Source: Dipetalonema caudispina (lineage: Eukaryota; Nematoda; Chromadorea; Rhabditida; Onchocercidae). Taken from it: DNA of 64,000 bases. Position 1 is the stretch's first letter; every line of letters begins with the position of its first letter. Location: contig JABVXV010000110.1 of assembly GCA_013365325.1 (NCBI GenBank), positions 62,001-126,000 of the forward strand. Reading direction: 5' to 3'. The translations under genes were made by a program, and so were the position numbers. Below the pieces are notes generated by a model, which was not told where the DNA came from, did no database searches, and worked only from the letters and a program-made list of their open reading frames with translations. Positions 1 through 12,592 of this stretch are shown here, piece by piece.

Positions 1-1473
1 TTTCAGCTTTTCATTCAACTCAGAAGTCTGACGCTGCAATTTTCCAAGTCGATCATTCGCAACAGCTAATTCTTGCTAAACATGTACATAAACGTCCAAT
101 GTTTTCATTTCACATGCATTATCTATGTTGACTTTTTTGAATCTGAAATTAAAGATTTAAAAATTCAAACCTTCCCACCTGTTTCTTTTCCAGTACATTC
201 AATGTTTGCATGTATTCATCAGTTTTATCGGCTAGCTCCTTTTTCAACATTTCCGAAGTTCCAGCTTCATGTTCCAAATCCATTTCACGCATAGAATTTC
301 TTTTATTCAAAACATCGATCATTTGCTGCTGCTGTTCTCTCTCCTCAACAAGTGAATTTCCTTTAACATTGGTTTCAACATTTCAGTTTTAATTATAACC
401 ACAAATGAAACCTTCTGGTATGACGATGAATCCATAACAATTTCCTTATTGGAAGAAAAAAAAAAACTTACATGGTTATATCGTTTATTGGCAATGATCA
501 TATCTTTTTCCAGCTGTCGACATTTCCCTTCCGCAATACGAATTTTTTCATACAAATCAACATTCACTTTTTTCGTATCTGCTAACTGCTGCCGTAAAAT
601 TCGTATGGAATCTTCCTTTTCGGATGCTAATTGAGCTAGCTCCGCTCTGAAATGTAATCAACATTAAATAGAAATTTTTCCCTATTCAAATTGAATAAAA
701 TATCTAAAACAGGAAGATGACAAGACAGACTTCTCCTTTTCCAGTGCTTCCGTTGTAGCAATATACTCATTAGTCACCTTCGACGCATCTTCCGTTGCAG
801 CATCAGCTAACTGGAAAAATAACTTTAAATATTTCATACTCATTTGTGTTTTATTATAAGGTCTAAAATCAAAAATTTTTATCCACTCATCTTCAACTGT
901 GGTAAACACAAAAATTTGCACTTATTCTAAGAATAAACCAAAGGTACTACATTTCAAAAAATTATATCTTACATTGATGCTATTGAGAGCAGACAGACTG
1001 ACTTCCTCCATTTTCGTCTTCAGTTCAGCCACTTTGGACCTACAGTGATGACACCGAATTATGAGATAAAAAATGAGCTAAGGATGAAAATTCCTTTTTC
1101 CAATGATTTTAATACGATTAAAGAGCTACCTGCTTCACTGAAATACAATTCTAATATCATTAAAACTAATATATTCGGGAAGGTTTGATGAAGTAAATTT
1201 CACTGTTTACGACAGGAAATTTACAAAAAGACTTACTCCAAATAATAATTTCGTTGTTCCAAATAATTTTTTTGATCAAGAGCAAGTTCCAGTGACTTTA
1301 TATTGGTGATATCAGATTCCTTTCCACTATTGGCGTTATTCGATATGTTTGGTAAACGTACATAAGTCGCTAATTCAACGGTTCTTTAATACATATGTTT
1401 CGCAGTTCAAAAGTAAAAGATCGGCATCAAAATCATTATTAAAAAGGAGAATATGAAACATCCGAACGGTTTG

Positions 1474-1514
<41 letters not shown>

Positions 1515-3686
1515 AGAACTACGCATCAACAGAAATTCTAACTTACACGGGTTGATTTTCTAGCTGTGCCTGATCTAGCACCAGATTGCAATCAAGGATC
1601 GAAAGTGCCATTAGTGCTCCAGATAAACCGATGCATTCGTCATGTCGAATCAACGCCCACGGCTCGTAGAAGTCCCGGAAAACATCTTATGAAATGTCAC
1701 ATTCTGCTAATCCATACACTTTACGAGCAAACTATACAATAATACTTTACGTATATGAAATGAATCATACACACTTTTAACTTAAGTATAAAGCACGAAT
1801 CGCGACCTCAGTACCTTCACAAACTTTTGCCATCTGTTTTGAGAGTAATTAAATAAACTCGTTTGGATTTTTTCGAATACGTTATTACAAAAATGAGTAC
1901 AACAGTACAGTTAATTTTTAGATTCCCTTCCCATATTTAGAAAAAGACGATTGAAAAACATCTTTGTATGGAAGGATCAATAAGTTTCCATACCTGATGT
2001 AGCTTGAAGTGATCAAATTTTCGAAGTAGTTGCCAAGTTTCTTCTGCATGACGGCTAATCTCAGGAAGGCTCGAATGCGAAGCAAAGGGGTTCTGCAAAC
2101 AGATTTCCAATATTATACAAACTAAAGTATCAAAGTTTACTACAACCAAAGTATCAAGTATCAAAGTTTACCAGTTTAGCGTACCAAGTATCAAAGTATC
2201 AAGTATCAAAGTTTACTACAATTTTTCGCAAAATTGATTCTCTTTCCAAAAAATAACCTACGTGATCTTATCAAGACGGTCAATGCACTGGTAACTTTCA
2301 TTCATATCTGCATTTATGCTAGCAACTTTACCAAGACAACTCCATAACTCGGAATCTGGAGCACGCAGTGCTATCATTGTTTTCTGGACTATAAAATATG
2401 GTCAATATGGATTTATCAAAATGCAAAAACTAATTCTAGTAGCGTTTATTATTTCAAACAACAAATTTTCTGTGCAATAATATAAAGCGTCATCTATAAA
2501 GGGAAGTCTCTTACTATTATTGTTCGAACTTCGCCATTACTCAAACAAATTTTCAGGGTCATCGACTTTCATTTAGATACGAACAATACACCTTATTACT
2601 TGAATCTGATTTCACAAATCACTTCGGTAATACCTCCTAAGAAAATTTTCAGTATTCAAAGTATAAAAAATTTTGAAACCTGAACTTCTGAAACCATGCC
2701 ACAAAACTTTCTCAAGTACGACAAAAAGATCAGTAAGTGAACGTATTTCTGCATTAATAATACGATGTCGTGAACGCATACTTTCATCCAGAAATACGCG
2801 TAACACCAATCTAGTGATTAACAGTAAATTGGATCGTTCATAATCTAAAATGATATGAAATTTATAAGAAAGAAATAGTTAATAAAAACAAAACATTAAA
2901 AAATTTTTAGCAGCTCATTATAATTAAATTTCACAAACAGCAATCACCGTTATCCTGCATAAACCAGTTAGTCTACAAAGAACAATAAATAATCGAACAC
3001 CATTTGATTGAGAAAGACTGTAGTTTAAAATAAATTGCTGAATTCACGTTTCAGAACGCTGTAAACATTATTTTTCTCGTATACAAAATGAAACGCATAA
3101 CAAATGAATTACTAGAATTACGTATGGAACCACATGAGTTAAAATATGTAACGAAACTGCGTACTTCTTTATTATTATTCCTCTGGCTTACAGTGAATTG
3201 ACAACAACAACGCTTACTAACCAAAATCTTAGTCACTGTATAGCAAACAATAGGTTTTTAAATGTCTAAATACAAAAGACGACAAAACTGTGAAACGCAA
3301 AATGCGTCAATTTATTTCATACTATAATCGTTCTTCATCAAACAGTAGTCGACACTAATAACTATAAACTAATTGTATTCTGTAAGATTTCCCATCGATT
3401 GTCGACCATTAAATTTCATCAAAGAACAAAAATAAGTATATATCATATACATGTTTGCGAACTAAAAGTTTATGGAGAACGAAGGTGAGCGGAAAATGTC
3501 CTTCCATGTTATTTAAATCAAGGAACAAATGGATGAAAAAGCAAATGAATGGAAGAATATCTGTATTAGGTGTAGTAGTTAGTTCGCATCATGCAAAAAG
3601 ATCAGTATTGCAAAACCTTTCGTAAGTTTTTGAGTTTCGGTAAGCGTGGTACTGAAATCGAATCCAAACAATTCCAAAACATTCAT
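1..3686 (-). CDS. RUFY-like RUN-domain and coiled-coil protein (3' end cut by window edge)
   Basis: RUFY family proteins are endosomal adaptors with an N-terminal RUN domain, a long coiled coil and usually a C-terminal FYVE zinc finger. Exons read on the minus strand: 3617-3686, 2680-2844, 2262-2388, 1994-2092, 1547-1685, 1237-1383, 973-1039, 731-810, 472-646, 179-343 and from 75 beyond the edge, about 436 codons. RUN-domain signatures seen are SLTDLFVVLEKVLWHGF (exon 2), FLRLAVMQKKLGNYF (exon 4) and FRDFYEPWALI with SGALMALSILDCN (exon 5). The coiled coil then begins with LALDQKNYLEQRNYYLE and continues through SMREMDLEHE and ELADKTDEYMQTL, all close to RUFY1/2/3. A FYVE finger would lie outside the window, so its presence is unknown. 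All junctions close in phase except 1994 to 1685, which is off by one. The start at 3686 was chosen because exon 1 (MNVLELFGFDF...) has a GT donor in the phase exon 2 needs. Confidence 0.87.
1477..1513. repeat. Poly(A) homopolymer tract
   Basis: About 35 consecutive A residues lie in an intron of the RUFY-like gene, just past the donor side of exon 1547-1685. The length is probably unreliable in the assembly. Confidence 0.9.
2110..2220. repeat. Imperfect tandem repeat (AAGTATCAAAGTTTAC-like units) in a RUFY intron
   Basis: The stretch repeats caaagtatcaagtatcaaa and aagtttac blocks several times in the intron between RUN-domain exons 2262-2388 and 1994-2092. It probably arose by slippage. 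It is noncoding, although it creates an open frame on the minus strand. Confidence 0.75.
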
Positions 3687-5610
3687 CGTAGTTGAAAGGT
3701 TGCAACAACAAAATCAGTAAGCTGTACCTGGAAGTATTGAATGGTATGAACCGATTAATAATTAGATTTTCTCGTTATCACAAAACAGTTCACTCTCTCT
3801 TGTTTAATCTGTAACATCGACAAATATGAAGGGATGGAATGCGGTATCATTTTACAAGCCATTCAGTACTTTCGATTTTATTATCTCACTATTAATCCTT
3901 GCATTCCCATCCCAACATTTCACTGTCCTAAAACTCGACCTTTTGGATGATTTTGAGAGTATTTAGAAAACTCAAAAACATTTTGTCCAAAAAAAAAAAA
4001 TAAACCGCATAGAACTGGAAGGCTTCTGTGTTCACGTTTTTTCACAGAAATCCGTCACTATTTGCAAAATTCATTCTTGCGCTAATGGTCAAAAGAATGG
4101 TCAAGATTTGAAATGATATTTGAATAAGAAGTGAGAAATGGTTACAAAAAAAAACGAAAAAGAACAAGTGAAGATAAAAAAATGCTGGAAAGACCAATTT
4201 ACAGTAATGTTATGCATAATTGTATAGACGACATAAAGTATCTTGTAACCAGCCAGCCAGCCAGCCACCCATTCATTTCATTTCATTCCAAATTGAATAT
4301 AACATCTGCGAGATATCGCATCCTGACCCAAACAACAAGTCGAAATTGCCGTTGCCAGGTACGATTAGCTAAAGGGGGTCTAATGGCACATGGATGGTGA
4401 CGTGTCTTTTGTCTTCTCTTGATTTATCTGGAATTCTGGTAGTCCAAGGCAGTGCTCATATTCATCAGTTACTATCATTTATTTGCTAGTATACCTCAAC
4501 ATAAATCCTCCTTAGTCATACCCAACATCATTCATTATTAATCTACTTCCGTAATATTTTTAATGAGGCGAAGTAAGAAAGATTTGATCCAAATTATTTA
4601 CCATGGTGCTATTTCACCGGATTGTGGATGTACACCATCCAGACATGCATAACTTTATCATTGTAGTCGATACGGTACGAGCCATTATCGATATTCAGAT
4701 TACCTTCAACCAGACGTTTCAACTTCATCTCTTTCTATTTTAAACCACTTCTCTTCCTTGTCATCCATTTACCCCTCATCTTTTTCCAACTTCAAATACC
4801 TTTTTGACCTCTCCCATCACATCTCACAAAGTAACAGCTGATAGCGGGATGGCAGCTAACGTAAATAGTAACTCGGTATTATTATGATTCAGTAGGAGTT
4901 GTTTTGCAGTATTTCTTGAAAATACTGTTTTTCGGAAGGATCTAGAGTGACATATCGGGAATCATGCGGTCCTTTTGACACTAATTAAAGTTCATTATGA
5001 AGCATTATGTTCAGTTAATCTTTATGTTGCAGATACATTTCTCTGATCCAAATTGTGCGAACGCTAGGGTATTGTGAATTTTATCATACCTTATGTGGTA
5101 TCCTTCTGAAATCTGTGTAATTTCACTACAGCACTCTTTATATTCCTTATTTTGATGTTATAATGTTATGGTTGAATTGATACCATTCTTTTACTACACA
5201 GCTGTTGTTGTGGTCCTCCTTGCGAACCATAATCCTGTGATAACATCTGCGAAATTGACTAAGGGAGTCAAGCTAATTCTAGATCATCAAATCCATCAGC
5301 CTTTCAAATAACCCAGCTTATCACTAGTACGGATACTTACTCTTAAACATGGACCTATGGCATTATGTACACAAATTACCTACCCTTGTTCAACTAAATT
5401 TTGTTACTGTTGTTGGTCACAGGTCTTTAGGCATGCGTGCTCTTATATCCTCATCTTTATCATCATTGTGATTTTTGTACTGCAGATAAAATTTCCATAT
5501 TTTTAGTATCTTTTTGATTTCTTCTCGACTTAATAGTGGTTATCTATTCTCATGAGTTATTTCATGCTGGAAAGTAGAGAGCAGCCTAACGATTTCATTG
5601 TTTGAAAGTT
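3687..5610. other. Divergent intergenic region between RUFY-like gene and API5
   Basis: About 1.9 kb separates the two divergently read genes and should hold both promoters. It contains a short CCAG tandem (4252-4267), an A-rich run near 3990 and scattered T-rich segments. The open frame at 4131-4400 has low-complexity Lys/Arg composition and no recognisable similarity. I see no further gene. Confidence 0.6.
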
Positions 5611-5618
5611 TTTTTCAG
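5611..5618 (+). promoter_or_regulatory. Candidate spliced-leader trans-splice acceptor of API5
   Basis: A T-rich tract ending TTTTTCAG lies 53 nt upstream of the API5 start codon with no matching upstream donor exon evident. In nematodes this arrangement commonly marks a trans-splice site. This is inference from position and motif. Confidence 0.45.
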
Positions 5619-5671
5619 GGAAATTTGTTATTGTTGCTAGTGTAGACTTTTGTGAAAAGAAGATCTGAAAG

Positions 5672-8600
5672 ATGAGCAGTGCAACAATTGATGATGTTTA
5701 TGATGCATGCGAACGTCTGGATAAGGCTAAAGTTAAGGTTATCCATTACCTTCCCCATTATCCATACATTCAGAATGTTTTTTCGATATTATGAGTTCAC
5801 TTGATAAAATTGCACCAGCAGAAATAAATATTCTGTTATGACCTTGAAATTTGTTACAATCAAACATTGAATGTTTCGTAGTTTATTAGACAAATTTTAA
5901 CAATGGTGATTTAGTAAACTTGAGTTTAGTGTCTTTTGGTAACATGAAGTGGAAGTGCAAGAAGTTGCAGGATGCCGAAGATTACAAAGTTTTCATTTCG
6001 GGTACCAAAGGGAACGATGGAAAAGTGAAAAAGCTTTGTGCTCACATGATCGTTCGATACTGGCAAGATTTCACGGATCTACGAAATGTGGCATTTTATT
6101 CGCTTGTTTCGCTATTGGAAGATCGAGATCCTGACGTATCCGTTTTATTGCTTCTTTCATTTATTATTTATTTTTCGTGTCAGTTCTAGTTACGTGTCGA
6201 GTGCGGTTGCAGATCCGAAAGGCAGTGATTCGCGAAATACCACATGTAGTTAAATCCGGAGAACTTGTTGATAAAATTGCGGATGTATTGTCGCAAATGC
6301 TGCAGCAGACGGACGAACTCCAGGAAATAGCTATGCTTACAAACGTCCTTGTTCAGTTCCTGAAGTCCCATCCGAAGGGTTGATGTTTGATAAATACAGA
6401 ACGTTTATGGCATACATTGATAGGAGTTTTTTGGATCAGAATAATTTTTTCAATTTATTTAAAATTCCCCATTTTGTTTCAAAGTATTCGTAGGAATTTT
6501 AATGAATTATATTCATACGCAGATGTCCTTTCTGCGATATTTGTTAATGTTGTGAAGTCGGAAGAAGAGTCGGTGCGTTTGCGCTTATTGAAATTCATCC
6601 AGTTGCATGTACGCGACATTCCGGTCCATTTGATGAACGAGGACCTAATGCTCTCCATCGAGCATCACATCCGAGAGGTAATCATATTTTCATTCCTATT
6701 AACAAATATGGATTTTGTGTTGAGCGATCATTTTTACATTGTTAACTAAAACTTTGTTTCTGATTTTTGCAGGTGCTCAAAGATATCACAGCCGTGGAGT
6801 TCGATTTGATTTTTAATTTTATGCGTTCATTGGAGTTTTTCCGAACGGCAAAAGGACGCATGATATTGTACAAGATCGTTGTCGATCAAATGCAAATTGA
6901 TGAACCATTCCCTGTATTTTTTTTTTTTTTCAACTTTTTAGGACTTGCAACTGGAAAATATCCTTAAATTGTTATTTTTTGAAGATTATTCAGTGAGATT
7001 AAACCATTCTTTGCTGTTGATCAGTAGTGGCAAGAGCGGAGAAATATTCTTTAACTGCAGAATTAAATTCTTGATGTTGGAATTATCAATGATCATATTT
7101 GTGCTGCTTTTGCTATAGTAATACAATTAATTTTCAATTTATAGGCTAACGATCCTCAACGTTTTGACCAAATATTGTATTTCGTTGAACGAGCACGATT
7201 ACTTCTTTCGGTCAGTTCTCTAATAATGTAAATGGAGAGCTGTGTTAAGCAGTAAGCGGGTCGCTGTTTATCTTACCTTTATGCAAACATTTACCGGCTG
7301 CATTTGCCTCTTACTGTCTTGTTCAGTTTCGATGTTTACCCTTTGTAAAAAAATTGTGAAATTGGGAATGTAATGTATTACATTTCAGGTCAATTATCGA
7401 AGTACTGAACTGGTGAACTTTATGATATCTAAAGGCATTCCTGTACTTGAAGACGTAGATGCGGCATTACGTATTAGATTTTTGCGAGCTCTGGTTGAGC
7501 TTGCACCGTTTTCGAAATCATTGGAACGTAGTGATTTAATGATCCTGTCTGATTATTTTTCGGTTGGTATTAAATCTATGTTTTGTTCGTCGATATTTTA
7601 TCTTTTGTGTCAAGTTACCGTTTTTATTTTAATTGCGGTTAAGTTGATGAGAATTACGTCCTAGTAAGCTAGGATCGGCATTGTTAGCATCACCATATTT
7701 TTGTTTGACTAGCATAAAAAAATTAACAATTTCTCACAAATCCTTGATTAACTTCAATAGAATTAAATGTTTCCGATTTTTAGAAGCTTATTCCGCCGCT
7801 GCCATCGGAACGTTCTGATTCAAATGTGGGAGATGTAAACACATCTTTGGAGCAAGAATTACGCCTCAGCGAACTGGAAACAACGTCTTTGGCTTTTGCA
7901 TCGTTCTGCAGAACGGACAAAACAGCTTTTGAATACACACTGGAACATGGCAAGGATTCAGCTAATTGGCGAAAAAGGTTCTACCTGATTTTGACACCAA
8001 ATATTCATTTTCTCAAAAAATTTAGCATTCATGCCAAATTTTTTGGGAAACGGAATACTTTTCATTTTACGGTATTAAAGCTCATATATCTTCAATCAAA
8101 ACAAGGAGATACTATACGCTGTGTTGATCGGTATGAGGAAAGATGAGTACAGTTAGTTATGCCGTCGTATTAATGCTTGACTGGCGCTATCTGCGATTGT
8201 ATACGGAAGGATATAATATATTGTATGCCAAAAAAATGAAGTTTAAGCGCAGCTACATCTTTCCACTTATATACACTGTATTTATTACAGGATTTTTCAG
8301 AATCATTTACTTGGGTCGATTGTTGCAGCACTATATCGTCTCGGCCAATTCTGAATTACAGAAGATGCGTAAACTGGAACCCTCGAAACGAGACAAAAAT
8401 CAACTTTTATTCCAACAAAATTCCCTGAAAATGGCAGAAAATACTCTTCATCTGACAAAAATGCTTGCTCACAAGTCTCCTTCCTTTCTTTTTGTCATAA
8501 CTCCAAGCTGGAAGACGGAAAATAGGTATATTTTCAATAAGTTGTGATGGTTTCTAGCAAGCAGTTTTTCTTTGAAATCTAGGACTTCTTCCAGAAAGCG

Positions 8601-8906
8601 GGAACACGAGTCGGAAGCTAAAATGGAACAGAAACGGAAAAGACCTCTTCCTGATTTCTATGTGCCACCTGGCGGAAAATATAGTGGTGAGTATTTTGAG
8701 CTTATTATGAACTGAATTTTCTTAATGTCTCATCTTGTGGTTATATTATGCGAATTCCATGTTTACTCAACTTTTCTTTTGTGTTCTTTATTTTTTCTGC
8801 TGTCAGAATTACCAGTTAAGTTAATGTGGCATGTTTCACTAACTAATCTGATTTCAAATTCAAAGGTCAAGTCCCTGGGAGAAATTATCAACGATGCTTA
8901 ATGTAA
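5672..8906 (+). CDS. api5: Apoptosis inhibitor 5 (API5/AAC-11) homologue
   Basis: API5 is a nuclear HEAT/ARM-type helical scaffold that suppresses apoptosis and interacts with Acinus and FGF2 in vertebrates. Exons: 5672-5731, 5971-6135, 6213-6378, 6523-6677, 6773-6913, 7145-7210, 7389-7562, 7784-7977, 8301-8525, 8583-8686 and 8866-8906, giving 496 aa against about 510-524 in vertebrates. Every junction closes in phase. Helical-repeat sequence matching API5 includes IRKAVIREIPHVVKSGEL, VLKDITAVEFDLIFNFMRSL, DPQRFDQILYFVERARLLLS and LGRLLQHYIVSANSELQKM. The C-terminus keeps the basic nuclear-localisation cluster KMEQKRKRP followed by FYVPPGGKYSG, which matches the NPPSGKYS tail of vertebrate API5. 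The last exon is short and its stop (QRCLM*) is less certain, because a GTAAGA donor sits at 8903. TRAPPC12 follows on the same strand after about 0.9 kb. Confidence 0.92.
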
Positions 8907-9816
8907 GAATTCCAGAGGTTAATTTACGATGATCGGGAAAATGAGGAAGGATAGGTAAAGTGTATACAAAAATCTCTAAAAGAGAAAAGATTTCGTCGGG
9001 ATTTTCCATGTGAAATATTTTTCAGGCATGCTAAATCAAGGTGGCAGAAAGAATAGCGCGAGAGGGCGCTTTAATCGGCGCTAATTTGATAGTTTTATTC
9101 AAAATCTTTGTTGGTACTGATCTCTACTTACTGTTATGGTTGTATTATTTCCATTTCTTTTTTGCTGTTATTTTTAGTCAATATGCATAGAATTATGCTT
9201 GGCATGACTGATGCTTCAGTGCCTATTCACAGATCCATATGTTATCCAAAACAATTCTTATACTACCCGAAATCTATACAGGAAATATCTTTAGACTTCA
9301 AATTTTGAAATCATTGGTTTCCCTATTAGTTGTTGTTTACGGGACGTTTATGTACTATACATCTTTTAATTACATATTTCTTGTTGTAGCGATATTCTTC
9401 GGTCATTAGATTTGTTGTTAGTTCTGGATCGCAGCAGTTAGTAAACTTTTAGAAGAGGCAGGGTAATTTTAAAGCAAAAATGTCATTTTATGGCAGTTGT
9501 ATATTGTTGATGCCCTTTTGTGAACTGTGTGCCCTAATCAATTTTTTTGTCGCATTCCAGAAATTCTTCTGGATGTTTTCTTTTTTTTGCTCTCCAGTCG
9601 TTCCTAAACTCCGTGGTTCTCAATAAACGATTGCATCAACGAAGGAAAGATATTTGCATTGTCTTTGTATGGGAGGTCGGAGCCTGATTTTACTGCTGAG
9701 AAGTTCTATAACAAACAGAACATCAATTTTTTTTAGATTTCAGGTTTTTGGATTTTTAAGGTGGATTTATTTGGGTTTGCTACAGTGGTCGATGAATAAT
9801 ATGATCTAGGTTTCCA
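8907..9816 (+). other. API5-TRAPPC12 intergenic region
   Basis: About 0.9 kb lies between the API5 stop and the TRAPPC12 start. The same orientation, short gap and TTTCCAG acceptor 3 nt before the next ATG are compatible with a nematode operon whose second gene is trans-spliced. T-rich runs occur near 9580 and 9728. I see no additional gene. Confidence 0.5.
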
Positions 9817-9820
9817 GGAA

Positions 9821-12592
9821 ATGGAGAAGATTTCTGATGACAGCATGCAAGAATGGCCCGATTCGGATAGGTTGAGAGAAGCACTTTCATTGGCAAAGTT
9901 TGATAATTGTTACACCATGCCTGGTTTGAAGTAATCATCCTTACTGTTCATATTTTTCTCGTATCTTACTTTGATTTTTGCGGTTTTATCTGATATTGAC
10001 ATTCGGGTTGTTGAAACCGTCCATTACTTTTTTGCAGGGCAACTGTAACTTTACCTGATTTGATGGCGAATACGCTGGAGCAGAAGTTTAACAAAATTGT
10101 CACTCGACCGTCAGTTCCCAAGGATATGAAGGGGGTTCATCTTCTCATTGTTGGTTTCTTTCTCATTTTCTACCAAATTCTCTGCTTAATTAGCTAGAAA
10201 CCGAATTTCGAAAACACGTTTTTCATAAAAAACATTTCCATGATAGTCGTAAAAAAGTGCTTTCACTATGCTGGTTACCAATGACTTTATAATCTTGGTT
10301 TTACAAAGGCCCTAATAACCGCCATGGCACTATGTCGACTTTAAATACTTTCACGATAATTGTATAAAAATTTGCAGGCCGATGGACATCTTCGAGCTGC
10401 CGTTAATTTAACTGCTGAATTGTTAACAGAAGTTAATCAAGGGTTTGGGATGGCCGGCCAGCCTTCGAATAATACGGAGTATAGTTTCAAGGTTTACTCC
10501 TTGGAATATTATTACTGGATAGGCATTAAGTTTTTCTGCAAGATTTTGTAACAGATTTTTCTCGAATCTTTCCTGTAATTTACGCTTGGCTTGCATCCCT
10601 AATAGATAGTGTAAGCATGACTGATTTTTATCGATGTATCAATCAAGTATAAGTTATAAAACACTAAAATATCACCTATAAAGTAAATTCTTGCGAACTC
10701 ATCGATCTGATTTTATTGTCGTAGGTGTGGGCATGTCGTTTGCAGTTGCTTATGGCTTTGAAACTGTATACATTATTGAATGACGAATTGATACCATTCG
10801 AGGAATTGGATGCGCCAGATCTCTTCTATCAATACTACCCCAATCTCTATCCAGAAAGTCGCAAAGGTATGCACTCAGGCATTGGAAATATCCCAGATTT
10901 TTATAAGTGCCATATTTTGAAGCGATAACATGGAGCGAATGAAATGATTCCGGATTTTTGAAAATTATTGAAATCATCAAATTTGTTTCTGCTCATTTGA
11001 AGGAAGATATTTGGATTCTCTCTTCAAATATTTATTTTTAGGAAGTTTGGTGCTGTTCAGTATGCGGTTAATTCATGCAGAAGCATTACGCTTCACTTCT
11101 AATCCATGGGCAACTTTAGAAAGAATTGACAGGCTGGAGAAAAATGTTAACAAAGTAACATATAAATTTTTTTTTTTTTCAAATTTTTATGTTTTCACGA
11201 CGAGATTATTTATACTGAAAAGTCTAAATCAACCAAGTTTGAGTTATAGGTTCTGGATAATTCAGTGAACAAAAGCGAATATTTCTTTAAAATATGGGAA
11301 AATCGTTTGTTAGCCGTTCAAAAAATGCGTGCACGTAATTTGTTTTTTCTAAAGGTTATAAATTTATCAACTTTTCCTTGAAATACGAAAAAGTGAAGTA
11401 AATTCTTTAAAAAAAGTGGTTTTAGGGCGATGGCTGATCCACTATAAAGGGATAAAATCAATCATTATGCGTCAAATATGACGAATGCTTTTATGAAAAA
11501 TAATTTTTAGCATTATAGGAGTATTCAACGGCTATGATCCTATATAATCGTTTGTCAAAAGCAGACGGATTGAGTTCTGAGCAACGGATATCTCTAAAAT
11601 TGATGTTAATGAGAATGGCGCTAGCTATTGGTGATCAAAAGAACTTAGAACGTTATTCGAATGAGATCACAACATCAGGCTATGACGATCAAATCTTACA
11701 TAGGCATGTTGCTCGGTCGTTAAGATGTTTTGTGTAGGAGTTTTTTTTGGCTTGTAGGTTTTTTCTGTTTGAATTTTTAAATTTAATCCCCTTCTCAATA
11801 AGTGATGCATTTTGACGAGCAAAAATAGAATATTTCAGGTGTTTGAAGTTTATTTTTTACGGCAACTATAACGAAGCTTACGAAACCTTGCAGAAATATC
11901 TGAACTCACTCACTTCTTCTGAAGTACTGTAATTTCAATCACTTTCTTCATATCTTTGTATTAAGCTAAATGAGAACGAGAAATAAGCATTCTTCGTAAA
12001 TTCTAATAGCCTGTTTTCCAAAACTTATACATGAATTTCAGTATTTTGCCTTTTGAACCGTATACAACCGTGATCTTTTAATAGGTATCTCTATTAATCA
12101 GTATACATGTTTATACAAAACAACAATAAAATTATTCATTTTTTTTGCAAATATTATTTCCTTAAAATTTCTAGCTGTGCAATAACATGGCGATTTGCTT
12201 GTTGTATAAAGGTCAAGTTTTTGATGCCATGGAAATGTTGAAAAGCCTACCGGACGATCCAAACGAGCCAGTTGCAATCAATTTTTCGACCGTAGCCGAA
12301 CTTTCGATTTCAAATCTTGCACACGAGGATGTAATTTTTTTTTTTGAAATTCGTAAATTGTGTGAAAAATAACAAAGTCCTGTATAAGGCTTTATAGTTT
12401 CGACTGGTTTGGGGGTACAGATCATAAAAAGTTTGGGTTCATTGATACAGCTGATTAAACATGTAAATTCTGCAACGATTCAAAATTTTATTATCGTAAC
12501 ACTTCCTTTTACAGTTGGCAATTTTCGCTCAAAAATTTGATCGGTTTCCGGATATGTTCGATCCGGTGACGTTGAAATTGACGTCTTCATGA
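9821..12592 (+). CDS. TRAPPC12 homologue (trafficking protein particle complex subunit 12, TPR protein)
   Basis: TRAPPC12 (TTC15) is a TPR-repeat subunit of metazoan TRAPPIII acting in ER-to-Golgi and autophagic traffic. Exons: 9821-9930, 10038-10134, 10378-10491, 10725-10866, 11042-11154, 11250-11354, 11519-11715, 11839-11923, 12175-12330 and 12515-12592, 398 aa with all phases closing. Diagnostic matches are LDAPDLFYQYYPNLYPESRK followed by GSLVLFSMRLIHAEALRFTS across the exon 4/5 junction, corresponding to the human LDQPDLYYEYYPHVYP and SMVPFSMRILHAE segments. The exon-6 segment IWENRLLAVQKMRARNL and the exon-9 TPR unit NNMAICLLYKGQVFDAMEML also match. The protein is much shorter than human TRAPPC12 (about 735 aa). 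The vertebrate N-terminal disordered half is missing, which is not unusual for invertebrates. The start was chosen at the first ATG directly behind a TTTCCAG acceptor. Confidence 0.92.

Noticed and set aside
6944..7030. Open frame after an acceptor (DLQLENILKLLFFEDYS) that looks like an API5 exon
   Set aside because: Exon 6773-6913 joins 7145-7210 in phase and restores the API5 alignment (DPQRFDQILYF). The segment has no usable donor.
11231..11245. CCAAGTTTGAG, identical to the 3' end of nematode spliced leader SL1
   Set aside because: It lies in a TRAPPC12 intron just before an acceptor, lacks the GGTTTAATTACC 5' half, the downstream donor and the Sm site. It is an 11-base chance match.
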